Below, piece after piece: positions 22,129-31,120 of a DNA stretch of 64,000 nt (the stretch's first letter is position 1; every line of letters starts with the position of its first letter). Source of the DNA: Branchipolynoe longqiensis (lineage: Eukaryota > Annelida > Polychaeta > Phyllodocida > Polynoidae); NCBI GenBank assembly GCA_030323885.1, contig CM059194.1, positions 3,585,291-3,649,290 on the forward strand. The letters are read 5' to 3'. Position numbers and translations under genes: made by a program. The notes below the pieces were generated by a model. It had not been told where the DNA came from. It did not search any database and saw only the letters and a list, made by a program, of their open reading frames with translations.

Positions 22129-22713
22129 CCCAGTCAGACCTCACCGGATTGAGGAACCAGATAGAAACCGGACACTGTCCGGTGAAGTACGGTAATGTAC
22201 AGTTTATATACGGTACCCATCCGGTGTGTCCGTTCAATCTCCGGTGGTGTCCGGCGGTGTCCGGTACAAGTTTTGAACATGTTCAAAACTTGTACAGGAC
22301 ACTGTCAGACAGACGTGTACGGTTGGTGTCCCGTTTACGTCCGATTTGTCCGTTTGTCATGTCCGTTACCCATCCGTTAGGTGTCCGGTTTGTATCCTGA
22401 TGAGTCCATTGACGGTGCTGCGGGAATTCGGTCCATCTCTTTTTTTTTATCTGTTTTCGGCGCGTCTGTGATCAGTCCGGTACGTGTCCGGTTGGTGTCC
22501 AGTTGGTGTCTGGTTTATGTCCAATTGGTGTCCAGTTGGTGTCCGGTCCAGCCGTTTGACATTCGGTTTTCGCCCGTCGGTTAACCATTCCTTGTCCGTT
22601 GAAAGCACAATATTTCGACACATTTCGATCCATTTTGATACCGGACACCAACGGACTAGAAAATTCTTTGTCCGGTTCATGTCCATTGCTCAATCCGGTA
22701 AGGTCTGACTGGG
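22129..22713. mobile_element. TIR element V2 with GTCCGG motif swarm
   Basis: 585 bp with ends CCCAGTCAGACCTCACCGG and CCGGTAAGGTCTGACTGGG. The interior holds many copies of GTCCGG, GTGTCCGGT and GGACAC in both orientations, plus a perfect inverted pair around 22267-22300 ('caagttttgaac' / 'gttcaaaacttg'). Same architecture as V1, V3, V4 and V5 with a different motif. No coding capacity. Confidence 0.75.
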
Positions 22714-22770
22714 TCTTTACTCTTGGTTCTTGCTTCGCATCCTTCAAAATTTAAAATCAGATGGTAAATA

Positions 22771-22996
22771 TGAAGAGTTCAGGCGCAAACAAACCATGTA
22801 AACGCCAATCCAAAAATGTAGTTTAAATAAACGATTCTTCAAGCTCACTCATTCCATTTTTCATAGGATCACATGGTAATGGAGGAAGGAACAAAAGAGT
22901 AGGAATATAACAAAACTAACTTTTTGAAGGTTTGATTCCAATGTTTATCTCCATTTTTGAATCGGAGTTTAGGTGGTTTTGCGCCTGAACTCTTCA
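22771..22996. mobile_element. MITE-1, best-preserved copy
   Basis: 226 bp. Ends TGAAGAGTTCAGGCGCAAA and TTTGCGCCTGAACTCTTCA are a perfect inverted repeat over the last 19 bases. The interior matches the other MITE-1 copies ('ccaatccaaaaatgtag', 'gattccaatgtttatctcc'). Confidence 0.85.
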
Positions 22997-23080
22997 TATG
23001 TAATACTGAGATTTTATTGAACTGCTTTCTATTGGCTCCTGCTAGTCACAAGCTCTAGTAAATCAACCTTATAAGCTCAT

Positions 23081-23596
23081 TTATTGATGCGCGAAAAGGA
23101 AGAGGCAATGCAGAGGTGGAAAAACAAGGCGTTTATTGGACACCTCGGGAAAGAAGTCATACAGAGGAGCAAACAACAACAACAGTAAAGAGAGGGGCTC
23201 ATGAGGAGCAGGAACATGGGTAGAAAGGAAAGGGCTCATGAGGAGCAACGAGCAAGTAAATGTACACGGGCCCTCAAGGGGCAAAGTCAGAGTCCGAGAG
23301 TGAGTCTGGAAATGAGTCAGTGAGGGTATCCGAGGAGCCCTCCACCAGCTGGAAAAAAGAGGGTAAGAAAAAGTTGGGTGGGTGGGTGGAGGAAAAAGGG
23401 CAGAGCGGCTAGGAGGCTGGAGGGTGAGTGACTGAGGGTGGCCGGCGGGCGGCCTTATAAGGGAGGGCCGGAGGGCGACAGCAGGTGAGGTGTGAATGCA
23501 GCTGGCCCGGGGGAGGGCGAGGTGAGCACGGGGCGTCGGGTGAGGCGAGAATGCTGCGCGACAGCCCGGGGCGGGGGAGGGTCTCTTCCTCTCCAT
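23081..23596 (-). other. GC-rich segment with an open frame of 171 codons, unassigned
   Basis: Distinctly GC-rich against an AT-rich background. One minus-strand frame stays open for 171 codons, rich in Pro, Ser, Leu and His, with no domain I recognise. An AATAAA lies on the minus strand at about 23129-23135, inside the frame and not after it, which argues against this being a normal gene end. Probably a GC-rich repeat or CpG-rich region. Confidence 0.15.
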
Positions 23597-23826
23597 GCAT
23601 CAAACGCAATGCTTTGCATTACGACCAACTTTGATAGCCCGTACATTGTTGGAAGTGAAGGTAAATGGCAGCAGAGGGAGACCAAGAACATCATGGTTTA
23701 CAAATATTTCGCAGTGGACAGGCTTGAATTATTCACAGTCTATCAGAACAGCACACCATCGGGACAAGTGGAGAACCATTGCATCCAACCCTCGACTAGA
23801 GGACAGAACTATTGATTGATTGAGCC
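23595..23826 (+). pseudogene. LINE reverse-transcriptase C-terminal fragment
   Basis: The frame 23595-23819 ends with GSRGRPRTSW, NISQWTGLNYSQSIR, DKWRTIASNPR, the typical last 50 residues of a non-LTR retrotransposon ORF2 (the 'GRPR..W...I..WT' and 'DR..WR' pattern). The stop is followed by a short TTGATTGATTGA tail, which marks the LINE 3' end. It is a different family from the GATGAT-tailed LINE at 15.6, 55.7 and 62.4 kb. The 5' boundary is unclear (about 23625). A truncated, inactive copy. Confidence 0.65.
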
Positions 23827-24108
23827 CGTCCTTAGTGAAAGTGGAACTATTCTATTTCTAAGCCATCTCTATTCCAATATAACTGTTTAATTTATTTTCA
23901 GTGCTCATGTGCTTTGCCAGTGAGAAGCCTGTTTCATTCAATCTCTATTCCAATATGTTTGCTTTTGTCTTGGGTCCCCGCTTCGATTCAGCATGAGGCT
24001 GTCAAAGCTAGTCGCTGTTTCAATAGTTGGTTTTCTTTTGTTTTTAGAGCTCTCGCATTTACTCCGAATGAGAATCGTTCAGACAACCTTTACTGCTGCA
24101 AGCATGAC

Positions 24109-24157
<49 letters not shown>

Positions 24158-24538
24158 CTGTATATATATACTCTCAGTAAAATACATGCAGACTTTTAAA
24201 GATTTATTCTAAAGTGTGACGTATATATGCACTGAAAGTGATGCATGTGAGGTATTGCACCAACACGTGTTGTGTACTGAACTGCAGTGACGGTGAGTGT
24301 GGGTGCAACCTCTCCCCGGATAATGTGGGAGGGGTCTAAGCTGGGTCAAGCTGAATTGAAGGTTGCATATTTGTCCATTGTGAAAGGCGACGGACGTAGA
24401 AGATTAACGTGGAACTGTCAGCAGTAAATCTGTAATACTTGACGCAAGTTCCCATAGTCCAACTTTGTTCCCTTTGGAAAATATTAAAGTCTTATAAAGT
24501 ATGCAGCACCAATGTGTCACGGACTAATACATGGCACA
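23827..24538. other. No recognisable gene; TA microsatellite
   Basis: Contains a (TA)n run at about 24113-24153 that continues imperfectly to 24170. No supported gene. Confidence 0.4.
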
Positions 24539-24540
24539 GT

Positions 24541-24608
24541 TAAAGCTGCATAGTCGGATGGAGGACTCAACTTTTGGAAACGAAAAACAGTTATCACGGT
24601 TTGATCTT
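24541..24608 (+). mobile_element. MITE-2 left-end fragment
   Basis: TTAA + AGCTGCATAGTCGGATGG followed by about 45 bp of MITE-2-like sequence; it stops where V3 begins, so V3 may have inserted into or replaced the rest. Confidence 0.5.
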
Positions 24609-25308
24609 AAGGGGCTGTCACATTACGACGCATCATGCCAAGGTACGCCAACGTATGTGATTTTTGGCTGCTATATCGGGATACGTCGCTAAGCGTTACG
24701 CGTGCGTTAGCCGCTCATTGGTATACATCAATGTATGTCAACGTTCATCGAGATACGGCATCGCACATCAGGGGGTCAGCAAAGTTTTGTGCATGCACAA
24801 AATTGTTAACGTACGACAACGTTCGACAACGTGTGGATTTGACGTCCGCCGTATGTTATGTATGTATTAGGCATATGTCGATGTATATTAGACGTATGTT
24901 AGAAAAACATTGTTCACTATGTTTACCTACTTTAAAGGCAGTGGGAACATACAGTCAGCATACTGACAACGTATGGATAAGGTAGCATAATGTATGTCTA
25001 ACGTACGTTTAGCATTTCTCCAGGGTGTCTTGATGTATGTAATGTATGACGTGTAGTTCTAGTGATTGAATAACATATATAACATTCACCGGTGTTCTGT
25101 GAACGTACCGTGAATGTTATTCAAACGTTTTTCACTGGGAGGTCCGTTAGCCATACGTTGGTCATACATTGGCCATATGCTACGTATACGGTATGTATAC
25201 TTCAAACTTTGCCCCCCACGCCAACAAGTTTGATGCTTCTCGACATAAAAAGTGATTTTACGGGTTGGCTGCGCGCTTGCGAGATGCGTCATAATGTGAC
25301 ATGGCCTT
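24609..25308. mobile_element. TIR element V3 with ACGTATG/CAACGT motif swarm
   Basis: 700 bp. Ends AAGGGGCTGTCACATTACG and CATAATGTGACATGGCCTT match V1. The interior is rich in ACGTATGT, CAACGT and TACGT. No transposase frame is visible; short frames up to 116 codons have no motif. Confidence 0.75.
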
Positions 25309-25369
25309 TACATATCCAATTTTGATACTTGTGCATTAGTCAATTCTGTATTGCGGCTTGAAGTGCCTG

Positions 25370-26860
25370 CGCCATGCTGTCATGATGTTAAGCTGTCATG
25401 CTGTTAAGCTGCTATACTATCATGATGCCCCGCTGCTTTGCTGTCATCCTGCTTTGCTGCTCTGCTCCCATGCTGATTTGCTGCCATGCTGATTCTCTAC
25501 CATGCTTCTTTTTTGCCATTTTGCCATGCAGATGTGCTGTCATGCTGCTTTTCTGCCATGCTGCCCTGCTGATGTGCTTCCCTGCTGCTTTGCCCCGATG
25601 CTGCCATTCTGGTATGCTGCCATGCTGCTCTGCTGCCATGCTGCTCTGCTGCCATGCCACCATGCTGCCATTCTGCCATGCTGCCATGCTGCCATGCTGC
25701 CATGTTGACATGATACCATGCTGCCATGCTGCCATGCTGCCATGTTGACATGCTGCCACACTGCCATGCTGCCATGCTGCCATGCTGCCATGATGCCATG
25801 CTGCCGTGATGCCATGCCTCCATGCTGCCATGCTGCCATGTTGACATGTTGCCATGCTGACATACTGCCATGCTGCTTTTCTGCTGTGCTGCCATGATGC
25901 AATGATGCCATGCTGTCATGCAACCATGCTGCCATGCTGCCATGCGGCCATGCTCCTTTTCTGCCATGCTGCCATGCTGCCATGCTGCCATGATGCCATG
26001 TTGACATGCTGCTCTGCTGCCATGCTGCCATGCTGCCATGCTGCCATACTGCCATGCTGCCATGCTGCCATGCTACCATGCTGCCATGCTGCCATGTTGC
26101 CATGGTGCCAAACTGCCATGCTGCCATGCTACCATGATGCCATCCTGCCATGTCGCCATGCTGCCATGCTGCAATACTGCCATACTGCCATGCTGCCATG
26201 CTACCATGCTACCATGCTGCCATGCTGCCATGTCGCCATGCTGCCATGCTGCTCTCCTGCCATGCTGTTGTGGTGTCATGCTAGCATGCTGCCATGATGC
26301 CATGCTGCCATGTTGGCATGCTGCCATGCTGCTTTTCTGCCATGCTGCCATGCTTCCATGCTGCCATGATGCCATGCTGCCAAGTCGACATGTTGACATG
26401 CTGCCATACTGCCATGATATCATGCTGCCATGTTGAAATCCTGCCATGCTGTCATGCTGCTATGCTGCCATGTTGCCGTGCTGCCATGTTGAGATGATGC
26501 CATGCTGTCATACTGCCATGCTGCCATGTTGACATGCTGCCATTCTGCCATGCTGCCATGCTGCCATGCTGCCATGCTTACATGCTGCCATGCTGCCATG
26601 CTGCCATGCTGCCATGTTGCCATGCTACCATGCTGCCATGCTGCCATTTTACCATGCTGCCATGCTGCCATGCTGCCATGCTGCCATGCTGTCATGTGGC
26701 CATGCTGCCATGTTGTCATGCTGCCATGCTGCCATACTTCCATGCTGCCATGTTGCCATGCTGCCATGCTGCCATGCTGCCATGCTGCCATGCTGCCATG
26801 CTGCCATGCTGCCATGCTGCCATGCTGCCATGCTGTCATGCTGTCATGCTGCCATGTAGT
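25370..26860. repeat. 9-bp minisatellite (CATGCTGCC)
   Basis: About 1.5 kb of CATGCTGCC units; the 3' half (26500-26860) is nearly perfect and the 5' half degenerate. Frames read Met-Leu-Pro-Cys-Cys-His forward and Met-Ala-Ala-Trp-Gln-His-Gly-Ser reverse, up to 219 codons, purely from the repeat. GCATG/CATGC makes units partly self-complementary. Confidence 0.92.
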
Positions 26861-27465
26861 TTGTTTGAAAACACATAATGAAAGCAAGCATCCTGCATGT
26901 CCATGCGCGCGCACATTTAATGTGAGGTATTCACCGTCATTAACATAAGTAAAACTACTTCAAATCACAAATAGAGTCCATTATAATCAACCTAATTCAT
27001 TTATCCTAAATACACTAAAAACCTACGGATGGAGCAACTGTTATGTCACCCAACGCATCTCCTAGGACGCATATAGGAATCTAATGAATTCATTATGTAC
27101 AGAGAGAAGTTTTCCTTAATCATATTATAATTTCTATTATTGCTGTTCAGGAAGACAAGACAGTAATTAGTGGCATGAGCGGACTGTAGCTCTACCTCAA
27201 AAAGATGCTTCATTTAATTAGTCAATTGTGGCTGGTGGATGAAGGCAGAGGCAGTGCTCTCTGCAGCCTGCCACAAGATGTGCTTGCCATATTGATGGCA
27301 GAGAATTTGATAGTTATGTCACTCAAGGGTAGCCATAAATAGGGTGTGCAGTGGACTTAACATAATTAAGCACGATTGATGCTACACATGGGTACATGAG
27401 AAGCAAACCTGGCTGATTATGCTGCAAGTGAAAGTACCCATATAAAAAGGTTTGTTTTATTTAAT
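26861..27465. other. No recognisable gene; one half of a short duplication
   Basis: Unique-looking. The stretch at about 27358-27450 ('cataattaagcac..gatgctacacatg..acatgagaa') is repeated, diverged, at about 27880-27975, on the other side of the SINE-D copy. Confidence 0.4.
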
Positions 27466-27796
27466 GATGCCTCTAGAGCACATTGATTTTGATCATCAGC
27501 TATTGGACATCAAAGAATATATTTCTTTGGAGGAAACGTGACATATTTCTTTGGAGGAAGCCTGCTGCCACCAGATAGGCTACGCTTTCCAGCAAGCAGC
27601 AAGAGATCTTTTATATGGACTTTCCCACAGACTTGAGAGCACATTCCACAACTTTTGATGAAACAGTTTCGGACCACTGGTTGGAGTGGAAAATAGCACA
27701 AGCTGCAAATGTGTCCACAGTGAAAGATCGATCGGATGACCAACTCCTTCACAGGTGAACACTCTACTGCCTGAGCTACGTCCCGCTCCGAAAGTA
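27466..27796 (-). mobile_element. SINE-D (mollusc-type), reverse strand, copy 1
   Basis: On the minus strand the head reads GACGTAGCTCAGGCAGTAGAG, an A-box-like tRNA start, then 'accagtggtccgaaac', 'tctgtgggaaagtccatata', AAAAGATCTCTTGCTGCTTG and the 3' end 'gatgatcaaaatcaatgtgc'. An 'atatttctttggagga' block is duplicated inside. I recall this core from common molluscan SINEs, which supports the taxonomic guess. Confidence 0.65.
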
Positions 27797-28993
27797 CATA
27801 CATAAAACTATAACTCAATTTAAGGCTAGGTAGTGACAAGTGTCAATCTTGTAATTCAATACTTGGATCAGTCAGGGTTCATAATATAATTAACCATGAC
27901 TGATGATACACATGCATGCATGAGAAACATACCTAGCAGAGTATACTACAAGTGACAATGCATTTGGGTCACTCTCCTGAAAACTGGCCAGAAGTGTCAC
28001 ATGGAGAGTTAAAATCTAATATTTGAATTCTTAACATTTTTTGGTTGCAAATGAAAGCTGGAAATCCCCCCTTTAAATCTATGTAAAATACATATTGATG
28101 AGATCAAAAATAAAGGTGTAGTCCATGAATAAGCTATGTCTTATGGCAGTATAACATGTGTTGCTCAGATGTAACACATGTTTAGGAGACCACACAGTCT
28201 GCTTAATACAAATCTAAGAAGAATTAAATAATTTCATACTGAGAAGCATATTAATCATGGCACAATATACAGAAATAGGTGGTGCTTATATTGATGAAAG
28301 AAAGTACTTCCTAGCCATGCTTTATTCACTGAATAATTGTGCATGTTATTCGTAACATGGGTAATTTACGGGGCGGAGATCCCTGCATAACGAGGCGATA
28401 GGTGGCGCCACCAGTAACTCCACCACTACCGCTAGGGGCGATCCGACCCGACTCGACCGGCCTTGATTCCTGCCAAATCGGTCACGAGTTCATTCCCCGT
28501 CTCGTTCAAACCACCACAACCCGCCTGGCTGCAGACAATGCTACACCTATTCAGTTTTGCTACACAGTTTTGCTACACAGTTGTGTGTACAATATTTGTG
28601 TGGCATCCAGACACCACTGGTTACATATGTGACACAAATTTGTAATGTTATTTCTGAAGACATCAAATACTTTTTTAAATATAAATTTAAGCATGCGCAC
28701 ATGGTAATAAATACTTCCTTTTTGATTTGGGAACTGTTTTGTTTGATATATCAATGCAATACAAGATGTTAGTAAGGATTTAACCATCTCCCATAAGTCA
28801 TGTTACAAATGGCTGACTGTAAAATGTTTTTTTTGGGTACAAAAACACTTCATAACTAAAAGGACCAAAGTTGCAAACAGTTTATTGTATTTCCCATATG
28901 TCTTACATCAAATCTGAACATGAATATGAAAAGTATAAGGGGAAAAAAAGTAAGAAGTTGTTTTATTGATGTTTTATAATCCCATCCCATGCT
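27797..28993. other. No recognisable gene; SINE-A remnant
   Basis: A short reverse SINE-A remnant at about 27824-27900 ('aaggctaggtagtgacaagt', 'tcagtcagggtt'). The rest is AT-rich. Open frames of 60-76 codons near 28402-28787 have no recognisable motif. Confidence 0.4.
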
Positions 28994-29108
28994 TGTTATG
29001 TATCCGTGTCATAGGTAACCGTGACGTCATGTACGAGGCATGCTGGGTAACACGTATGTAAATAAACAGTTCCATCACGCTACTCAAGGTGTTCAGACGT
29101 ACATTACA
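28994..29108 (+). repeat. 5' LTR (115 bp)
   Basis: Starts TGTTATG and ends ATTACA; identical over all 115 bases to the LTR at 33258-33372. TG...CA ends are standard for LTRs. A TGACGTCA palindrome (a perfect CRE/ATF-type site) lies within it and could serve transcription. Confidence 0.93.
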
Positions 29109-29126
29109 TGGTGTCAGATACGTGGG
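29109..29126 (+). promoter_or_regulatory. Primer-binding site, probably tRNA-Leu
   Basis: TGGTGTCAGATACGTGGG abuts the LTR. The first ten bases are the complement of the 3' end of animal leucine tRNAs (ending ...TCTGACA + CCA); after a small indel the GTGGG also fits. Assignment to tRNA-Leu is from memory of tRNA ends. Confidence 0.6.
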
Positions 29127-29190
29127 AGCACTCGACGAAAGGGCATTAACGGGATTGAAACCCCCGTCTGCTTTAAATGTTGAAGACAAC

Positions 29191-31077
29191 ATGGCCATGA
29201 ACTGGAGATCATGGTTGCAAGCATATGAGATTTATGCGACAGCGTCGGGTGCATCGTCCAAATCTGAAAGAGTACAATGCTGCGTATTCCTGCACGTCGC
29301 AGGTAGGGAAGCCCAGAAAATCCACAGGACGCTCAGGATAGAGGCAACAGATCGGGATAAAATTGCTCCACTCATTGCTGCTTTTAATGAATACTGTGAA
29401 GGTAAATCAAACATCACCGTCATACGTTATCAATTCAACTCGTATAATCAGACGAGCGAAAACATTGAAGCCTACATTCGGGAGCTTAAATCGCGGGTAG
29501 AACACTGTTGCTATGACAATATCGAGGATTCCTTGTTGTGTGACAGACTGGTCTGTGGTATCAAGGATAATACACTTCGAAACAGACTGTTACAGACACC
29601 GAATTTATCTCTCGATCAATGTGTGCAAATGTGCAGGTTAAGCGAGCACAAATCTACTCAGTTGGTTCATAATGATGTTCGTTCTGATGAAAATGTGGCC
29701 AGCATCGACACTGTCAATAGCCGTTGTCAAGGTGTGACGTCTCGCCCATCGCAACCATGGGTACCACCATCTTCGAGATTTCGGCAAACAAGACTTACCT
29801 CATTTCAATGTGATAAATGTGGATATAATCACCCAAGAGGGAGTTGCCCAGCTCGTGGGAAGACATGTGATGGGTGTCATAAATTAGGACATTTTCGCAA
29901 AGTATGCCGAGCTCAGTTAAATGCAACTGTGCCAGTTAACGAGGTGATGGTTGACCCAAATAACGTTCATGACGCGCAAGAGGATCTGGGTCAAGCATAT
30001 GATCTGTTCGTCGGAGCAGTTTACAAAAGTGACAGGTTGAAGGATGGATTGTGGTTTACGACTGTGCGGATTCAAGATTGTGATGTATCCTTCAAGATGG
30101 ATACCGGATCAGAAGCGAACATTTTACCGCTGGATGTGTACCACAAATTGGTAAATGTAGTGCTGAATCCTTCCAAGTGCCATTTAGTGACGTACAACGG
30201 TGATCGGGTAATGCCAGCTGGAGAGGTGCATTTGGATGTCAGAGGGAGACGACTGAAATTTCAAGTCACAGATGCGGGGAGTGCCATCCTAGGCAAAGAA
30301 GCGTGTGTTACTTTGGGCCTAATATCTCGGGTTGATGTTATTCAAGACAGTACGGTTGTATCACAAGCACAACATCTGGTAAATAATTTTTCTGATGTAT
30401 TTGAGGGTTTAGGCCTTATAAAAGTGAATGCCACAATTCATGTAGATGTATCTGTACCTCCTGTAATTGATCCTCCACGTAGGATACCTGTAGCAATTAT
30501 GACGGATGTCAAGAATGAATTGGACCGCATGTTAAAATTAGGTGTAATTGTTAAGGAGGAGGAACCAACCCCATGGGTCAGCTCTATTACAATTGTTCGG
30601 AAACCGGGCAAAATTAGAGTGTGTTTGGACCCCACCAAGTTAAATAAAGCTATCCTGCGAGGCCCGTATCCTGTCCGAACGGTAGAGGAAGTTGTAGCAC
30701 AAATACACGGGGCTAAATTTTTCTCCGTGCTCGACGCAAATAGTGGGTCTTGGCAGGTACAGCTTGATAATAATAGTTCCAAACTTTGTACATTTAATAC
30801 CCCATGGGGTCGGTTCCGTTACACCAGGTTACCCTTTGGTATTAAAATGGCAGGAGACATTTTTATTAAAGAAATGAATGACATGCTAAATGACATTGAA
30901 GGAGTTCATGTAATATCGGATGACATCTTAGTACACGGTAGAACTGTAATTGAACATAATAAGCGGTTAGAAGCGGTATTATCCCGTGCCAGACTGATGA
31001 ATCTAAAGTTAAATCCACAAAAGTCAAAAAATTTGCCAAACAAGTGTCAATTATGTAGGGCACTTAATTACTGCTGA
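29191..31077 (+). CDS. Gag-Pol of Ty3/gypsy element, part 1 (Gag, protease, most of RT)
   Basis: Encodes capsid/nucleocapsid, an aspartic protease and most of the reverse transcriptase. I chose the first ATG (29191, 628 codons). The frame is open upstream into the LTR, and the upstream residues (LKPPSALN, usual near a Mag-type Gag N-terminus) lack a Met, so the true start may be lost or non-AUG. Counting from 29191: two zinc knuckles at about 207-239 (CX2CX3HX4C and CX2CX4HX4C); protease DTG at 304-306; RT motif VLDANSG with catalytic Asp 515; the active-site box reads ISDD (Asp 577/578), with Ser where Tyr/Val-x is usual. Gag and Pol share one frame. The frame ends early at 31077 because one extra A in a run of six (31026-31031) shifts it; the downstream RT motif continues in another frame. 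Confidence 0.88.
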   Translation: MAMNWRSWLQAYEIYATASGASSKSERVQCCVFLHVAGREAQKIHRTLRIEATDRDKIAPLIAAFNEYCEGKSNITVIRYQFNSYNQTSENIEAYIRELKSRVEHCCYDNIEDSLLCDRLVCGIKDNTLRNRLLQTPNLSLDQCVQMCRLSEHKSTQLVHNDVRSDENVASIDTVNSRCQGVTSRPSQPWVPPSSRFRQTRLTSFQCDKCGYNHPRGSCPARGKTCDGCHKLGHFRKVCRAQLNATVPVNEVMVDPNNVHDAQEDLGQAYDLFVGAVYKSDRLKDGLWFTTVRIQDCDVSFKMDTGSEANILPLDVYHKLVNVVLNPSKCHLVTYNGDRVMPAGEVHLDVRGRRLKFQVTDAGSAILGKEACVTLGLISRVDVIQDSTVVSQAQHLVNNFSDVFEGLGLIKVNATIHVDVSVPPVIDPPRRIPVAIMTDVKNELDRMLKLGVIVKEEEPTPWVSSITIVRKPGKIRVCLDPTKLNKAILRGPYPVRTVEEVVAQIHGAKFFSVLDANSGSWQVQLDNNSSKLCTFNTPWGRFRYTRLPFGIKMAGDIFIKEMNDMLNDIEGVHVISDDILVHGRTVIEHNKRLEAVLSRARLMNLKLNPQKSKNLPNKCQLCRALNYC

Positions 31078-31120
31078 TGGATTAAGGCCGAATGAAGAGC
31101 GAGTACAGGCAATCATAGAC

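Noticed and set aside
25398..26948. Frames up to 219 codons with Met-Ala-Ala-Trp-Gln-His-Gly repeats
   Set aside because: Translation of CATGCTGCC repeats; no non-repetitive domain.
31026..31034. Programmed -1 frameshift site (A-AAA-AAT) in the LTR element
   Set aside because: The heptamer looks slippery, but a -1 shift leads to a stop soon after; the RT continues in the +1 frame, so a simple extra A explains it better.
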